Shown here: positions 16,173 to 24,054 of the stretch, in pieces
Layout of the letters: each line of letters starts with the position of its first letter
Position numbering within the stretch: the stretch's first letter is position 1
Source: Thiobacillus sp.
GTDB lineage: Bacteria > Pseudomonadota > Gammaproteobacteria > Burkholderiales > Thiobacillaceae
NCBI GenBank assembly: GCA_018263115.1
Contig: JADFDC010000006.1
Span: 43,385 to 107,384, forward strand
DNA: 64,000 nt
Reading direction: 5' to 3'
Notes under the pieces: model-generated
Told to the model about the DNA's origin: nothing
Databases searched by the model: none
Seen by the model: only the letters and a program-made list of their open reading frames with translations
Program-made: the position numbers and the translations under genes

Positions 16173-17113
16173 TTTGCGCTTTTGCCGGCCGCCGCTTTCT
16201 TCATGGGAATAATGGTGTCGCAAATGCTGAAGCGTTCTTCAACAAAACCGATGAACGCATCCAGCAGCTTGCTGCGGAACTTGTCGGGCGAATACACCAG
16301 TGACAGAGGTCGGCGCAGCGGCGGATCGAGCGGAATGGCAACCAGCTCGCCGAGTTTGATTTCCTTGCTGACCGTTGCGGCGGAAAGAATGGCGACACCG
16401 AGGCCCGCCTGCACCGCGCCCTTGATCGCTTCCGGGCTGCCCAGTTCCATTTCCACATGCAGGTCATCCGGGTTGATGTCATGCTCACGCAGATATGAAT
16501 CGATAACTTCTCTCGTGCCCGAACCCATCTCGCGCGAAACATACGGCTGTATGGCCAGTTCCCTGGCCGACACCTTGCCCTTTTTGGCGAGCTTGTCCTC
16601 CGGCGAGCAGATCATGACCAGTTCGTCATCACAGCATGCGTGAACTTTCAATGTCGGGTGGTGTGGCACGGACTCAATCAGGCCGACGTCCAGGCTGTGG
16701 TCCGCGACCTTGTTTTCAATGGTCTCGGAATTGGCCACCATCAGGCGCGCCTGCACTTCCGGATATCGTTCCTTGAACTTGCCAAGTATGCGCGGCAGCT
16801 GGTATTCGGCAATGGTGGTGGATGCGCCGATCATCAGCGGCCCCGTCACCTGGCCGGTCAATTCGCCCACGCGCGCTTCCATTTCCTGCGACATGGCGAG
16901 AATGCGTTCTGCATAGCCCATGACCAGATGGCCCGCCGGCGTCAGCGATATCCTTCCGTGGCTGCGCTCGAACAGGCGCGTATTGAAATGTTCCTCGAGC
17001 TGCTTGACCTGAAAAGTGACCGCGGGCTGGGTCATGTAAAGTGTCTCGGCAGCCTTGGTAAAACTGAGTTGCCTGGCAACGGTGTAGAATACTTGCAGTC
17101 TGCGGTCGGCCAT
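16169..17113 (-). CDS. LysR-family transcriptional regulator
   Basis: This 314-residue regulator has an N-terminal winged helix-turn-helix (QLSFTKAAETLYMTQPAVTFQVKQLEE in part, with the recognition helix in TQPAVTFQVKQLE) and a two-lobed effector domain beginning at GASTTIAEYQLPRILGKF. The effector domain resembles the CysL/CbbR branch, but the ligand cannot be read from sequence. It diverges from lplT at 17352 across a 238-base AT-rich gap, where LysR proteins often bind. That makes lplT or the regulator itself a possible target. The gene is followed by an overlapping small gene. Confidence 0.92.
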   Translation of the reverse strand: MADRRLQVFYTVARQLSFTKAAETLYMTQPAVTFQVKQLEEHFNTRLFERSHGRISLTPAGHLVMGYAERILAMSQEMEARVGELTGQVTGPLMIGASTTIAEYQLPRILGKFKERYPEVQARLMVANSETIENKVADHSLDVGLIESVPHHPTLKVHACCDDELVMICSPEDKLAKKGKVSARELAIQPYVSREMGSGTREVIDSYLREHDINPDDLHVEMELGSPEAIKGAVQAGLGVAILSAATVSKEIKLGELVAIPLDPPLRRPLSLVYSPDKFRSKLLDAFIGFVEERFSICDTIIPMKKAAAGKSAK

Positions 17114-17351
17114 GATGGTATTCCTTTAGGGCCCCGAAATAATTGGCTATAGAAAAGTTTTTTATTTAACCATAAACGCGACTATTCCGCTACCAATATC
17201 CTTTTGAAACTGCTTCCTGAAAATCCGGAGTTCGCCCAAATGCACGGCGCGTTAAAAATTTCGCAGCGCCACCTATGCATAATATGCAAGCTAGAAATTT
17301 TTTATGGCAACGCTGCAGTTGGGATGAAATCCGGGTTTTAAGGGAGCAGTT

Positions 17352-18569
17352 TTGAATCGTGTCTTCTATACCGTTCTCGTCGCGCAATTTCTTTCCGCGC
17401 TGGCAGACAATGCCCTGCTGTTCGCCGCCATCGGCCTACTCATGTTCTATGGCATGCCCGACTGGCATCATCCCCTGCTGCAAAGCGTTTTCGTCGTCGC
17501 CTACATTGTGCTGGCGCCCTTTGTTGGGCCTTTCGCCGATGCTTTACCCAAGGGTCGCGTGCTGTTCATTGGCAACGCCATCAAGTTTCTGGGCAGCGCG
17601 ACCATGCTCATGGGGCTGCCTCCATTGGCCGCGTACTCCATCGTCGGTATCGGCGCGGCGACCTATTCACCCGCCAAGTACGGCATCCTCACCGAAATCC
17701 TGCCGCCGGAAAAGCTCGTCGCCGCCAACGGCTGGATGGAGGGAACAACCGTTGCCGCCATCGTGCTGGGCGCGATCATCGGCGGCGTGTTGATCAATCC
17801 CGACATTGCCACCGCCGGCATCGCAAATTTCAGAATGCAGGATGACATCGCGCCGCCCATGTTCGCCATCGGCGTCATCACCGTGCTTTATCTGCTGGCC
17901 GCGATCGTCAACCTGTTCATCCCGCGCCTGCCCATCGACCACAGGCTGGCCAGCAAAAAACCCGGTTATGTGCTGCACGATTTCTGGCACAGCTTCGTGC
18001 TGCTGTGGAAAGACCCTCTGGGTCAGGTATCACTCGCCGTCACCACCCTGTTCTGGGGAGTGGGCGCCACGCTCCGGCTCATGATCATCGCCTGGGCGGC
18101 GCTCAATCTCACATTTGAACTCGACAAGGCGACCCAGCTCACCGGCCTGGTCGCGCTGGGCATCGCCATCGGCTCCGCGTTGGCTGGCTGGCTGGTACCG
18201 CTGAAGAAATCCGTTCGCGTGCTGCCTGCCGGCATTGCCCTGGGGTTTCTGCCCATCGTGCTCACCGGGGTAACCGATTTCTGGGCTGCCGCCATCCTGC
18301 TGACCCTGCTGGGAGTGCTTTCTGGGTTCTTTGTCGTCCCGCTCAACGCCCTATTGCAGCATCGCGGGCATTTGCTCATGGGCGCGGGCCACTCTATCGC
18401 CCAGCAGAACTTCAACGAAAACATCAGCATACTTTTACTGACCGGCGCCTATGCCTTGATGATCAAGGGCGACTGGCACATCCACACCATCATGATCGTC
18501 TTCGGTGTCTTCATCAGCGGCATCATGGCCATGATCTGGAAACGCCACCACAACGACGTGGTGCACTAA
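17352..18569 (+). CDS. lplT: Lysophospholipid transporter LplT
   Basis: LplT is a major-facilitator protein that flips lysophospholipids across the inner membrane for re-acylation. This 405-residue protein has about twelve membrane helices and the family blocks QFLSALADNALLFAAIGLL, APFVGPFADALPKGRVLFIG and GIGAATYSPAKYGILTE. The likely start is TTG at 17352, preceded by GGGAGC. Earlier ATG codons are not in frame. No acyltransferase/acyl-ACP synthetase gene (aas) is next to it, unlike the enterobacterial pair. Its stop touches the convergent methyltransferase gene at 18570. Confidence 0.9.
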   Translation: MNRVFYTVLVAQFLSALADNALLFAAIGLLMFYGMPDWHHPLLQSVFVVAYIVLAPFVGPFADALPKGRVLFIGNAIKFLGSATMLMGLPPLAAYSIVGIGAATYSPAKYGILTEILPPEKLVAANGWMEGTTVAAIVLGAIIGGVLINPDIATAGIANFRMQDDIAPPMFAIGVITVLYLLAAIVNLFIPRLPIDHRLASKKPGYVLHDFWHSFVLLWKDPLGQVSLAVTTLFWGVGATLRLMIIAWAALNLTFELDKATQLTGLVALGIAIGSALAGWLVPLKKSVRVLPAGIALGFLPIVLTGVTDFWAAAILLTLLGVLSGFFVVPLNALLQHRGHLLMGAGHSIAQQNFNENISILLLTGAYALMIKGDWHIHTIMIVFGVFISGIMAMIWKRHHNDVVH

Positions 18570-19160
18570 TCAGGCGGGTTTTTTCGCCACCAGCGTATGG
18601 AATTTCTTGACGCTGTTTTCTGGCGCGGAAAATTTGTCGTGTTGCGAATACAGGATTTCCCAGCCTTCAAACTCCTTGGTCAATTCGTTGTCATCGAATA
18701 AATAGTAGTGGCCAGGCTCGAACATGCCCATGAAGGTGGTGCCTTCAATCAACACATTGACCGCAGCAACGCCGCCGGGTTTGGTGTGCGCAATGATGTC
18801 AGCCAGCATGGCGCGAGCCTTGTCCTGTGGAAAGAACATCAACAGTCCGATGGCGACGATGCTGTCGTAATCGCCGTCGATGGCGTAGTGGCTTAGGTCG
18901 GCTTGATACGCGGCCAAGCCCAGCCCCAGTTTGTTTGCTGCTTCGTTCACCCGGTCAACGCCGGTGCGGCTGGCGTCCAGCGCGGTGACTGCACAACCCA
19001 GCCTCGCGGCGGCAATGGCCAGATTGCCCAGCCCGCAACCGAGGTCGAGCACGCCGCCTGACAGGTGCGGCAGCACGGCCTGCTCAAAAGGATTGAGCGC
19101 GAATTCGCCCTTGGCGATTTGCTGCTGGAATTGCGCGTCGAAGAAGTGGATGGATTTCAT
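18570..19160 (-). CDS. Class I SAM-dependent methyltransferase
   Basis: This 196-residue protein has the glycine-rich AdoMet motif I (VLDLGCGLGNLAIAAARLG), the acidic motif after strand 2 (VTALDAS) and YDSIVAIGLLMFF in the motif IV position. The overall arrangement resembles TehB/UbiE-like small-molecule methyltransferases; FDDNELTKEFEGWEILYSQHD is also common in TehB relatives. The substrate is not evident. It is the first gene of a minus-strand series in gene order from right to left, but separated from the slipin gene by a 43-base repeat, so co-transcription is only possible. Confidence 0.85.
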   Translation of the reverse strand: MKSIHFFDAQFQQQIAKGEFALNPFEQAVLPHLSGGVLDLGCGLGNLAIAAARLGCAVTALDASRTGVDRVNEAANKLGLGLAAYQADLSHYAIDGDYDSIVAIGLLMFFPQDKARAMLADIIAHTKPGGVAAVNVLIEGTTFMGMFEPGHYYLFDDNELTKEFEGWEILYSQHDKFSAPENSVKKFHTLVAKKPA

Positions 19161-19203
19161 GACCCCTCATCCCTACCCTCTCCCACAAGGGGAGAGGGGG
19201 CGT
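19161..19203. repeat. CTCTCCC...GGGAGAG hairpin repeat
   Basis: CCCTCTCCC and GGGGAGAGGG pair around a short ACAA centre. It fills the gap between the methyltransferase start and the slipin stop. The same family recurs at 51194 and, in variant form, at 53825. Confidence 0.65.
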
Positions 19204-20121
19204 TCATTTGGCTTCACCGCTTTGTGTCTTCACCACCGTCATCGCGCTGGCGACAAGGCTGGAAATGTCCGCCATGTTGGAGGGCACGATCAAGGTATTG
19301 TTGGTTTTCGCGAGATTGCCGAAGGCATCGACATACTTTTCGGCCACTTTCAGATTGACTGCCTGCATGCCGCCGGGTGCCTGGGTAGCCTGCGCCACCA
19401 TGTACAGCGCCTTGGCAGTCGCTTCTGCCACCAGTTTGACGGCTTCGGCCTCGCCCTGCGCACGGTTGATGGCGGCAAGTTTCTCGCCTTCTGATTCGCG
19501 CACAGCGGCTTCGCGCTCGCCGGTGGCGATGTTGATCTGTTCCTGCATGCGGCCTTCGGATGAGGCAATGAGCGCGCGCTTTTCGCGTTCGGCGGTAATT
19601 TGCGCCTGCATGGAATGAAGGATTTCCTTCGGCGGCGTCAGATCCTTGATTTCGTAGCGCAGAACTTTCACGCCCCAGTTGAGCGAGGCTTCGTTCAGCA
19701 CTTCCACCACGCCACGATTGATGTGGTCACGTTCCTCGAATGTCTTGTCCAGTTCCATGCGGCCAATAAGCGAGCGCAGCGTGGTCTGCGCAAGCTGTGT
19801 GATGGCGGCGATGTAGTCGCTGGAGCCGTAGGATGCCAAGCGCGGGTCGGTTACCTGGAAATACAGCACGCCATCGACGGCAAGCTGGGTATTGTCCTTG
19901 GTGATGCAGACCTGGCTGGGGACATCGAGCGGAACCTCTTTCAGGATGTGCTTGTAGGCAACGCGGTCAACAAACGGAATGACCAGATTGAGGCCGGGTG
20001 CCAGCACCCCGTGAAGGCGGCCCAGGCGCTCGATGACCCAGGCGTGCTGCTGTGGCACCACGCGCACGCCCTTGGCGATGATGATGAGGACGACGATGAC
20101 CAGCGCGAGAGCGATTTCCAT
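19204..20121 (-). CDS. SPFH/band 7 protein (paraslipin/QmcA type)
   Basis: This 305-residue protein has one N-terminal membrane helix (IALALVIVVLIIIAKGV) followed by the band 7 domain: VVPQQHAWVIERLGRLHG, then PGLNLVIPFVDRV, VDGVLYFQV and LRSLIGRMELD. A long helical Ala/Glu-rich tail (about 190-270, with QINIATGEREAAVRESEGEK in part) mediates oligomerisation in the family. These proteins form ring-like scaffolds for membrane microdomains. The start at 20121 places the helix at the N terminus; a longer frame to 20181 would add repeat-encoded residues. The NfeD partner gene at 20260 is upstream on the same strand, a classic pairing. Confidence 0.93.
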   Translation of the reverse strand: MEIALALVIVVLIIIAKGVRVVPQQHAWVIERLGRLHGVLAPGLNLVIPFVDRVAYKHILKEVPLDVPSQVCITKDNTQLAVDGVLYFQVTDPRLASYGSSDYIAAITQLAQTTLRSLIGRMELDKTFEERDHINRGVVEVLNEASLNWGVKVLRYEIKDLTPPKEILHSMQAQITAEREKRALIASSEGRMQEQINIATGEREAAVRESEGEKLAAINRAQGEAEAVKLVAEATAKALYMVAQATQAPGGMQAVNLKVAEKYVDAFGNLAKTNNTLIVPSNMADISSLVASAMTVVKTQSGEAK

Positions 20122-20164
20122 TTTTTTCCTTCGATTGTCAGTGACCAATAAGCAAAAAATCCCG

Positions 20165-20230
20165 AACCACAAGGGACACAAAGTTCATTTTTATCATTTT
20201 CCTTGGTGTTCTTTGTGTACTTGGTGGTTT
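20165..20230. repeat. Interspersed hairpin repeat, CACAAAG/CTTTGTG family, copy C
   Basis: AACCACAAGGGACACAAAG on the left is inverted to CTTTGTGTACTTGGTGGTT on the right, around an AT-rich centre. It sits between the NfeD gene and the slipin gene. Confidence 0.7.
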
Positions 20231-20259
20231 GGCTATTGTTATATTGATTGGTTTTCGGT

Positions 20260-20664
20260 TCAGTTGCCTACGACAAGTAGCGTTCCGCGAACGGCACGGA
20301 TATACAGCGGCTTTGATACATCCACACTGGCATCGCGCGCTTCGGCATCCCACAGCGCGCCCCGGTATTTGACCTGGCCGCGCCCGTCTTTCCAGTTTTC
20401 CACCATCACCAACTGACCAATATCTAGATCCTGCAAATCTTCATCGGTGCCCCCTGCACGACGCCATTTCCTGAGCGCCAGCGTGCCGGCGATGCCGATG
20501 ATCGCCGCGATGACCAGTTGCGCGACCAGCCCCATGCCCAGCCAGGCCGCTATGCCTGCGGCAGCGGCGGCCAGTCCATAGACCAGAAGATAAAACGTGC
20601 CGGTGGTCAGTTCCAGCGCCACCAGGGCAAAGGCCAGAATCCACCAGATGATGTATGTGCTCAT
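20260..20664 (-). CDS. NfeD-family membrane protein
   Basis: This 134-residue protein has two or three membrane helices (IIWWILAFALVALELTTGTF in part, then LVYGLAAAAAGIAAW and LVAQLVIAAIIGIAGTLAL) followed by a soluble OB-fold domain (GQVKYRGALWDAEARD, then VRGTLLVV). This is the short NfeD form without the serine-protease domain. NfeD proteins are encoded beside slipins and are thought to modulate band 7 scaffolds. Here the slipin gene follows on the same strand after repeat copy C. It is preceded by the TPM genes with an eight-base gap to 20672, suggesting a longer operon. Confidence 0.9.
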   Translation of the reverse strand: MSTYIIWWILAFALVALELTTGTFYLLVYGLAAAAAGIAAWLGMGLVAQLVIAAIIGIAGTLALRKWRRAGGTDEDLQDLDIGQLVMVENWKDGRGQVKYRGALWDAEARDASVDVSKPLYIRAVRGTLLVVGN

Positions 20665-20671
20665 GGGTTTC

Positions 20672-21172
20672 CTATCGTTTGATTATTGCAGGTTTGTTCG
20701 ACAGTTCGTTGGGATTGCGTTCGCCCGGCGGAAAGTGCGCGATCAACAATTCGCTCACGCGCTGGATGCCCTCCAGCGATCCCTCACGAAATTGTCCGGC
20801 GCGGAAACGCTGTTCCATGGCATGGGCGATTTCATCCCATTCACTCTGGCCCACCTTCTCCGCGATGCCCCGGTCCGCCACGATTTCAAGATCATGGTCC
20901 GCCAGCAGCAGGTAAATAAGCACGCCGCTGTTGTCCTGGGTATCCCACACGTGCAGGTCGCTGAAGGCTTCAATCGAAGATTGGCGCGCGGTTACGCCGC
21001 GCCAAAGCGCCGGGAGAGGCAATGAGGTTTCGATGGCGAAACGAATTTCGCCATTGTGATGTTTCTCCGAATGCTGAATGGCGGTTTCGATTTCTGTCAG
21101 CAGCAAAGTTGGAAACCTGCGGTGCAGCAGGAAGGGCATGGCAAACAGATGACGCAGCCAGCGGCTTACCAT
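20672..21172 (-). CDS. TPM-domain protein (YgcG/TLP18.3-like), second copy
   Basis: This 166-residue protein carries a TPM domain: TEIETAIQHSEKHHNGEIRFAIETS in part, DTQDNSGVLIYLLLADHDLEIVADRGI in part, and a helical end (EQRFRAGQFREGSLEGIQRVSELL). The start at 21172 (MVSRWLRHLF) overlaps the end of the upstream TPM gene by seven bases; a longer frame reads the Gly-rich end of that gene and is rejected. No signal peptide is clear, although the first 20 residues are hydrophobic and basic and could attach to the membrane. The family is often linked to LemA and to envelope or photosystem repair; its biochemical role is not settled. Confidence 0.85.
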   Translation of the reverse strand: MVSRWLRHLFAMPFLLHRRFPTLLLTEIETAIQHSEKHHNGEIRFAIETSLPLPALWRGVTARQSSIEAFSDLHVWDTQDNSGVLIYLLLADHDLEIVADRGIAEKVGQSEWDEIAHAMEQRFRAGQFREGSLEGIQRVSELLIAHFPPGERNPNELSNKPAIIKR

Positions 21173-22032
21173 GATCCGGACGCTCCTCCCCCGCCAAAAT
21201 CGCCACCGCCACCACCCCAACTGCCGCCACCGCCACCCCAATCGCCGCCACCTCCGCCTCCGCTGGTCCAGTGTCCGCCGTCACCACGTCCCATGCTCAT
21301 CACAATGATCCAGATAAATAAGAAAATGCCCCCGGCCAGCATGAAAATGCCCATGGTCGACCATACCCAGGCACCCGCGCCCAGTCCGGCCAGAAACCCG
21401 CCCAGTCCCTTGCCGAAAATTGCGCCCAGAAAAGCGCCTGCCGCGATACCAATGATAAAAGGCAATACGAGATTGTCGAGATTGAAGCCCTGCATTTGCC
21501 TGGCCTGCGGCTGCGGCAATGGCTCGCCCTCGATCAGCCGCATCATGCGGGTGACGCCTGCTTCTACCCCGCCGGAGAAATCGCCTTGCTTAAAGCGTGG
21601 CACGATGTCTTCTTCGATGATGCGCTTGGCGATGGCATCGGGTATCACGCCTTCCAGGCCGTAACCTACTTCGATGCGCACCTTGCGATCATCCTTGGCA
21701 ACAATGAGGATGACGCCGTCATCAATTTTTTCACGGCCGACTTTCCATTGATCCGCCACGCGAATGCCAAACTGCGCGATATCTTCGGGCTGTGTCGTTG
21801 GGACGAGAAGAATGGCAATCTGGCTGCCCTTGCCCTGCTCGAATTGTGCGAGGGTATTCTCAAGACGGGCGACGGTGTCGGGGGTGAGCGTGCCGGTAAG
21901 ATCGGTGACGCGCTTTGTTAAAGCGGGAACGGCAACTTCAGCATGCGCATGCGACAGCGCCAGGAAAGATAGCAGTAGGGTAAAAACAATTTGAACGCAG
22001 AGACGCAGAGGCGCGAAGAAACCCTTATACAT
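21166..22032 (-). CDS. TPM-domain membrane protein with Gly-rich tail (YgcG-like), first copy
   Basis: Started at 22032, this 288-residue protein has a signal peptide (FTLLLSFLALSHAHA), a periplasmic TPM domain (LTKRVTDLTGTLTPDTVARLE in part, GSQIAILLVPTTQPEDIAQFG in part, DDGVILIVAKDDRKVRIEVGYG in part), two membrane helices and a Gly/Trp/Ser-rich tail of more than 40 residues. Upstream codons to 22131 lie in a repeat and are unlikely to be translated as part of it. Even from 22032, residues 5-13 are encoded by one arm of that repeat. The gene follows lemA; LemA and TPM proteins are commonly paired. Confidence 0.88.
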   Translation of the reverse strand: MYKGFFAPLRLCVQIVFTLLLSFLALSHAHAEVAVPALTKRVTDLTGTLTPDTVARLENTLAQFEQGKGSQIAILLVPTTQPEDIAQFGIRVADQWKVGREKIDDGVILIVAKDDRKVRIEVGYGLEGVIPDAIAKRIIEEDIVPRFKQGDFSGGVEAGVTRMMRLIEGEPLPQPQARQMQGFNLDNLVLPFIIGIAAGAFLGAIFGKGLGGFLAGLGAGAWVWSTMGIFMLAGGIFLFIWIIVMSMGRGDGGHWTSGGGGGGDWGGGGGSWGGGGGDFGGGGASGSW

Positions 22033-22130
22033 TTTGTAGGAGCAGGCTTGCCTGCGACCAGCAATCGCACCCAAGAGTACTCCAACTGGATGAAGCTCGT
22101 GTTCTCCGCGCCTCCGCGCCTCTGCGTTCA
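21992..22130. repeat. Long inverted repeat (GCAGAGACGCAGAG type) enclosing a REP-like element
   Basis: TGAACGCAGAGACGCAGAGG (from 21992) is inverted to CCTCCGCGCCTCTGCGTTCA (to 22130), about 70 bases apart. The left arm lies within the 5' end of the TPM gene. The pair belongs to the same general class as copies A-C but with a different core. Confidence 0.75.
22035..22061. repeat. REP-like palindrome nested in the inverted repeat
   Basis: TGTAGGAGCAGGCTTGCCTG resembles the REP unit known from pseudomonads and relatives (GTAGGAGC followed by an inverted GCTTGC centre). GCAGGC and GCCTGC form the stem. It lies between lemA and the TPM start inside a larger repeat. Confidence 0.6.
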
Positions 22131-22154
22131 TTCAGAGTTTTGGATTGTCTTGCC

Positions 22155-22820
22155 TCAGTAACCCGCGCTGAGCGGGCTTTGTCCGGCGGGGGCGCTTTCA
22201 GTCTGCTGGGCTGGCACCGGCGCCGGTGCCGATGTGGCCGGGCCGAAATCCACCTTGGGTGGCGTGGAAATAGCCTTCTCGTTTTCCACGCTGAAGTTGG
22301 GCTTGACCTTGTAGCCGAACACCATGGCCGTGAGGTTGCTGGGGAACTGCCGCACGGTGATGTTGTAATCCTTGACGGCATCAATGTAACGATTGCGCGC
22401 CACGGTGATGCGGTTTTCCGTGCCTTCTAGCTGCGCCTGCAAATCGCGGAACACACCGTCCGCTTTCAACTGAGGGTAATTCTCGGCGACTACCAGCAGG
22501 CGTGACAGCGCGCCAGAGAGTTCGCCCTGAGCGGCCTGGAATTTGCTGAATGCTTCGGGATCATTGACGAGGTCGGCGGTTGCCTGAATCTGTCCAACAC
22601 GCGCGCGCGCTTCGGTCACCTGAATCAGGATGTCCTTTTCATGCGCGGCATAACCTTTCACCACATTGACCAGATTGGGCACCAGATCGGCGCGCCGCTG
22701 ATACTGGTTGAGCACTTCGGACCAGGATGACTTGATGGTTTCGTCCGCGGTCTGGAACGTGTTGTAGCCGCAGCCAGTGAGGCTGAGGGAAAGAAATCCG
22801 ATTGCGAGCCATTTCTTCAT
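22155..22820 (-). CDS. lemA: LemA family lipoprotein
   Basis: This 221-residue protein begins with a lipoprotein signal (LSLSLTGCGYN, lipobox LTGC with Cys 17). The LemA core follows: SWSEVLNQYQRRADLVPNLVN in part, KGYAAHEKDILIQVTEARARV in part, AQGELSGALSRLLVVAENYPQLKAD in part, and ENRITVARNRYIDAVKDYN. LemA forms an antiparallel helical bundle at the membrane. The C terminus (about 190-221) is Pro/Ala-rich and disordered. Family members are envelope proteins of unclear function often next to TPM proteins, as here. Confidence 0.92.
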   Translation of the reverse strand: MKKWLAIGFLSLSLTGCGYNTFQTADETIKSSWSEVLNQYQRRADLVPNLVNVVKGYAAHEKDILIQVTEARARVGQIQATADLVNDPEAFSKFQAAQGELSGALSRLLVVAENYPQLKADGVFRDLQAQLEGTENRITVARNRYIDAVKDYNITVRQFPSNLTAMVFGYKVKPNFSVENEKAISTPPKVDFGPATSAPAPVPAQQTESAPAGQSPLSAGY

Positions 22821-22894
22821 TGCCGTCCTCCTTGTTGATTTCGCAAACCTGATTTTATGGCGGAATGCTGAAAATCAAGCAAGCGCGTCGAGAT

Positions 22895-23596
22895 TTAACT
22901 TTTGAGTGACGCCATCGTTTCCCGGGCAAGGCACAAGTCTTCCCATGCTTTGGCCTTGTCGGGCAGATTGCGCAGCAGATACGCCGGATGGTAGGTGACA
23001 ATGAGCGGTACACCCTGATACTGGTGCACCCTTCCGCGCAGACGGGAAATGGCTTCGTCGGTATTGAGCAGACTTTGCACGGCGAAGCGGCCAAGGGCCA
23101 GAATCAGTTTGGGCTGAATCAGTTGAATCTGGCGTTCAAGGTACGGCTGGCAGGCTTCGACCTCTTCCGGTGCGGGATTGCGGTTGCCAGGCGGGCGTGA
23201 CTTCAGCACGTTGGCAATGTAGACATTCTCGCCGCGTTTCAAACCAATCGCAGCCAGCATGGCATCGAGCAGCTTGCCTGCCTGGCCGACAAAAGGCTCG
23301 CCCTGCGCATCTTCATCCGCGCCGGGCGCTTCGCCAATGATGAGCCACTCGGCCCTTTCATCGCCTACGCCCACTACACCTTGCGTGCGCGTTTTGTACA
23401 AATCGCATGCGGTGCAGGTCTGGATGGCCTGCCTGAGTTCGTTCCAGTCCATGCGCATGATTTGCCCGCGCCGGCCTGAATCGCGACCAGTCTCGCTGAC
23501 GGTTGTATCGATCTGACCGTGCTTGCCTGATTCCTTGAGCTGCCATACCGGCGATATGCCCAGTTCCTTCAAAAGGGTTTCACGGAGCAAACTCAT
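22895..23596 (-). CDS. Uracil-DNA glycosylase, iron-sulfur family 4 type
   Basis: The enzyme removes uracil from DNA to begin base-excision repair. Residues from about 46 contain the family 4 signature: [22 protein letters not shown] in part (two Cys for the Fe-S cluster), [20 protein letters not shown] (the uracil-binding motif), [13 protein letters not shown] followed by ACQPYLERQ (third Cys), and YHPAYLLRN. The first 45 residues form an N-terminal extension common in betaproteobacterial members, without recognised motifs. The start overlaps the rimI stop (ATGA), making it the third gene of the tsaB-rimI-udg operon. Confidence 0.9.
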   Translation of the reverse strand: MSLLRETLLKELGISPVWQLKESGKHGQIDTTVSETGRDSGRRGQIMRMDWNELRQAIQTCTACDLYKTRTQGVVGVGDERAEWLIIGEAPGADEDAQGEPFVGQAGKLLDAMLAAIGLKRGENVYIANVLKSRPPGNRNPAPEEVEACQPYLERQIQLIQPKLILALGRFAVQSLLNTDEAISRLRGRVHQYQGVPLIVTYHPAYLLRNLPDKAKAWEDLCLARETMASLKS

Positions 23597-24054
23597 AGAA
23601 ACCGTCTCATCACCAGCGCATCCTCGCGGCCATCCCGTGCTGGGTAATAACCTTTGCGCAAGGCGAACGCTTCGAAGCCGGTGTGCTGATACATGGCGAT
23701 AGCGCTTGTATTGCTGGGACGCACTTCAAGAAACAGCACACTGGCATGGTGATGCCTTGCCGTATCCAGCAGGTGATGCAGAAAAGCCCGGCCCAGCCCT
23801 TGCCGACGCCAGTCTGGTGAAATCGTGATGTTGAGCAGATGCGCCTCGCCAGCGATGGCCATCAACACGGCGTGGCCAATGATTTCGCCGCCCACTTCAT
23901 ACACCCAGGCGCTGTAACCCGCCTGGATGGAATCATGGAAATTGCCCGCGCTCCATGGAAATTCGTAGCTGGCCCGCTCCACCCGCAACACGGCGGCGAT
24001 ATCCACATCGCGCATGGGGCGAATGGCGTGCACCAGTTCAAGAACCGCGCTCAC
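23593..24054 (-). CDS. rimI: Ribosomal protein S18 alanine N-acetyltransferase RimI
   Basis: This 153-residue GNAT enzyme has the acetyl-CoA loop ISPDWRRQGLGRAFLHHLL (R/Q-x-x-G-x-G/A) and VLFLEVRPSNTSAIAMYQHTGF in part, which is the RimI substrate/CoA signature. RimI acetylates the N terminus of ribosomal protein S18. It overlaps both neighbours by four bases (ATGA each), directly downstream of tsaB, the most common bacterial arrangement. The length is normal for RimI. There are no unusual changes in motif residues. Confidence 0.93.
   Translation of the reverse strand: MSAVLELVHAIRPMRDVDIAAVLRVERASYEFPWSAGNFHDSIQAGYSAWVYEVGGEIIGHAVLMAIAGEAHLLNITISPDWRRQGLGRAFLHHLLDTARHHHASVLFLEVRPSNTSAIAMYQHTGFEAFALRKGYYPARDGREDALVMRRFL

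Noticed and set aside
17114..17351. A specific LysR-type T-N11-A operator between the regulator and lplT
   Set aside because: Several loose matches exist in this AT-rich DNA but none stands out, so no site is annotated.
21166..21290. Gly-rich coding repeats looked like a microsatellite
   Set aside because: They encode the Gly/Trp/Ser tail of a TPM-domain protein, which is normal for that family.
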